Below are positions 63,767 through 64,000 of a DNA stretch of 64,000 nt, in pieces (position 1 is the first letter of the stretch; every line of letters starts with the position of its first letter). The notes under the pieces are model-generated. The model saw only the letters and a program-made list of their open reading frames with translations, was not told the DNA's origin and did no database searches. The stretch comes from Mycolicibacterium fluoranthenivorans (GTDB taxonomy: Bacteria > Actinomycetota > Actinomycetes > Mycobacteriales > Mycobacteriaceae). The stretch covers positions 310,001-374,000 of the forward strand of contig NZ_JAANOW010000002.1 in NCBI RefSeq assembly GCF_011758805.1. Reading direction: 5' to 3'. Made by a program: the position numbers and the translations under genes.

Positions 63767-64000
63767 GTGCCGGTTTCGGCCAGGAAGATCATCGCGGCCG
63801 CTCCCGCGATGATGATGGCCACGCCTGCGACCATGATCTTGGGAAGTGGATCCGTTGGCAGCGAGCGATTTTCACGCAACGCACGCTCGGTGCGGTCCCA
63901 CCTCACATAGGCGCCGATCGTAACGGCCAGCGACATGATCAACAGAAATCCGGTGATCGAGACCCGCAATGGCCGCGGACCGAAATCGTGCACGAAGCTG
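63763..64000 (-). CDS. DUF202-like membrane protein, 5' part outside window
   Basis: The frame is open to the right edge, so the start may lie outside; a GTG at 63993 could be internal. Visible: GFLLIMSLAVTIGAYVRWDR, TERALRENRSLPTDPLPKIM, VAGVAIIIAGAAAMIFLAET, two helices around an Arg-rich loop as in YidH-like DUF202 proteins. Its stop overlaps the ATG of the next gene (ATGA). Confidence 0.7.
   Translation of the reverse strand, partial: SFVHDFGPRPLRVSITGFLLIMSLAVTIGAYVRWDRTERALRENRSLPTDPLPKIMVAGVAIIIAGAAAMIFLAETGT

Overview
The window is high-GC actinobacterial DNA and reads as a rapidly growing mycobacterium (Mycolicibacterium type). The main evidence is gene content and order. The block ssb-ettA-gdh-thioesterase, aglA-glbO, HNH-ctaJ-DUF5130, pepN, mycothiol-type nitroreductase, rpiB-nei, tRNA-Gly/tRNA-Pro, tig-clpP1-clpP2-clpX follows the order I know from M. 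smegmatis, and partly the Rv2460-Rv2478 region of M. tuberculosis. MmpS/MmpL proteins, a PknB-like PASTA kinase, a candidate DosR box and a candidate SigH promoter fit the same group.

Layout. 1-3.8 kb: end of a CopD/CtaG membrane protein and a PknB paralogue. 3.9-7.8 kb: a marR-mmpS-mmpL export operon on the minus strand. 7.9-10.4 kb: a TetR regulator divergent from an acyl-CoA dehydrogenase across a large palindrome. 10.4-12 kb: a lone allophanate hydrolase. 12.2-20.5 kb: ssb, ettA, the 180-kDa-class NAD-glutamate dehydrogenase, a hotdog thioesterase and a conserved unknown. 20.5-27 kb: alpha-glucosidase with truncated haemoglobin O, two HNH proteins, the cytochrome oxidase-associated CtaJ and DUF5130 pair, and aminopeptidase N. 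27-30.6 kb: a nitroreductase-like thioredoxin-fold protein, then a structured leader followed by an overlapping NCS1 permease / fungal-type cytosine deaminase / Fe(II) oxygenase cassette. 30.6-35.2 kb: aldo-keto reductase and TetR pair, rpiB, nei, Na+/H+ antiporter. 35.2-38.2 kb: tandem DUF1542-like membrane proteins and an AlkB alkane hydroxylase.

38.2-42.4 kb looks accessory. It is gene-poor and has lower-GC gaps, a secreted 11-residue-repeat protein and a two-domain lipase with one dead domain. It lies between a tRNA-3'-end-like relic and an intact tRNA-Gly. 42.5-51.7 kb returns to the core: tRNA-Pro, a ferredoxin reductase with a ferritin-like diiron partner, tig, clpP1P2, a DsrE-like protein, an HD-GYP/LuxR fusion regulator and clpX. 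51.8-56 kb: fdhF-fdhD with a divergent LysR regulator. 56-57.5 kb: a DUF222/HNH gene with an SOS-type box. 57.7-64 kb: type III glutamine synthetase, a tandem universal stress protein behind a DosR-like box, a class V aminotransferase, a carboxymuconolactone decarboxylase-family protein and two DUF202 membrane proteins (the last one cut by the window end).

The most distinctive candidate system is the leader plus three-gene cassette at 27.7-30.6 kb. Start and stop codons overlap as ATGA at both junctions, the deaminase resembles yeast cytosine deaminase, and the oxygenase lacks the usual 2-oxoglutarate-binding Arg. I infer salvage or oxidation of a modified pyrimidine; this is untested.
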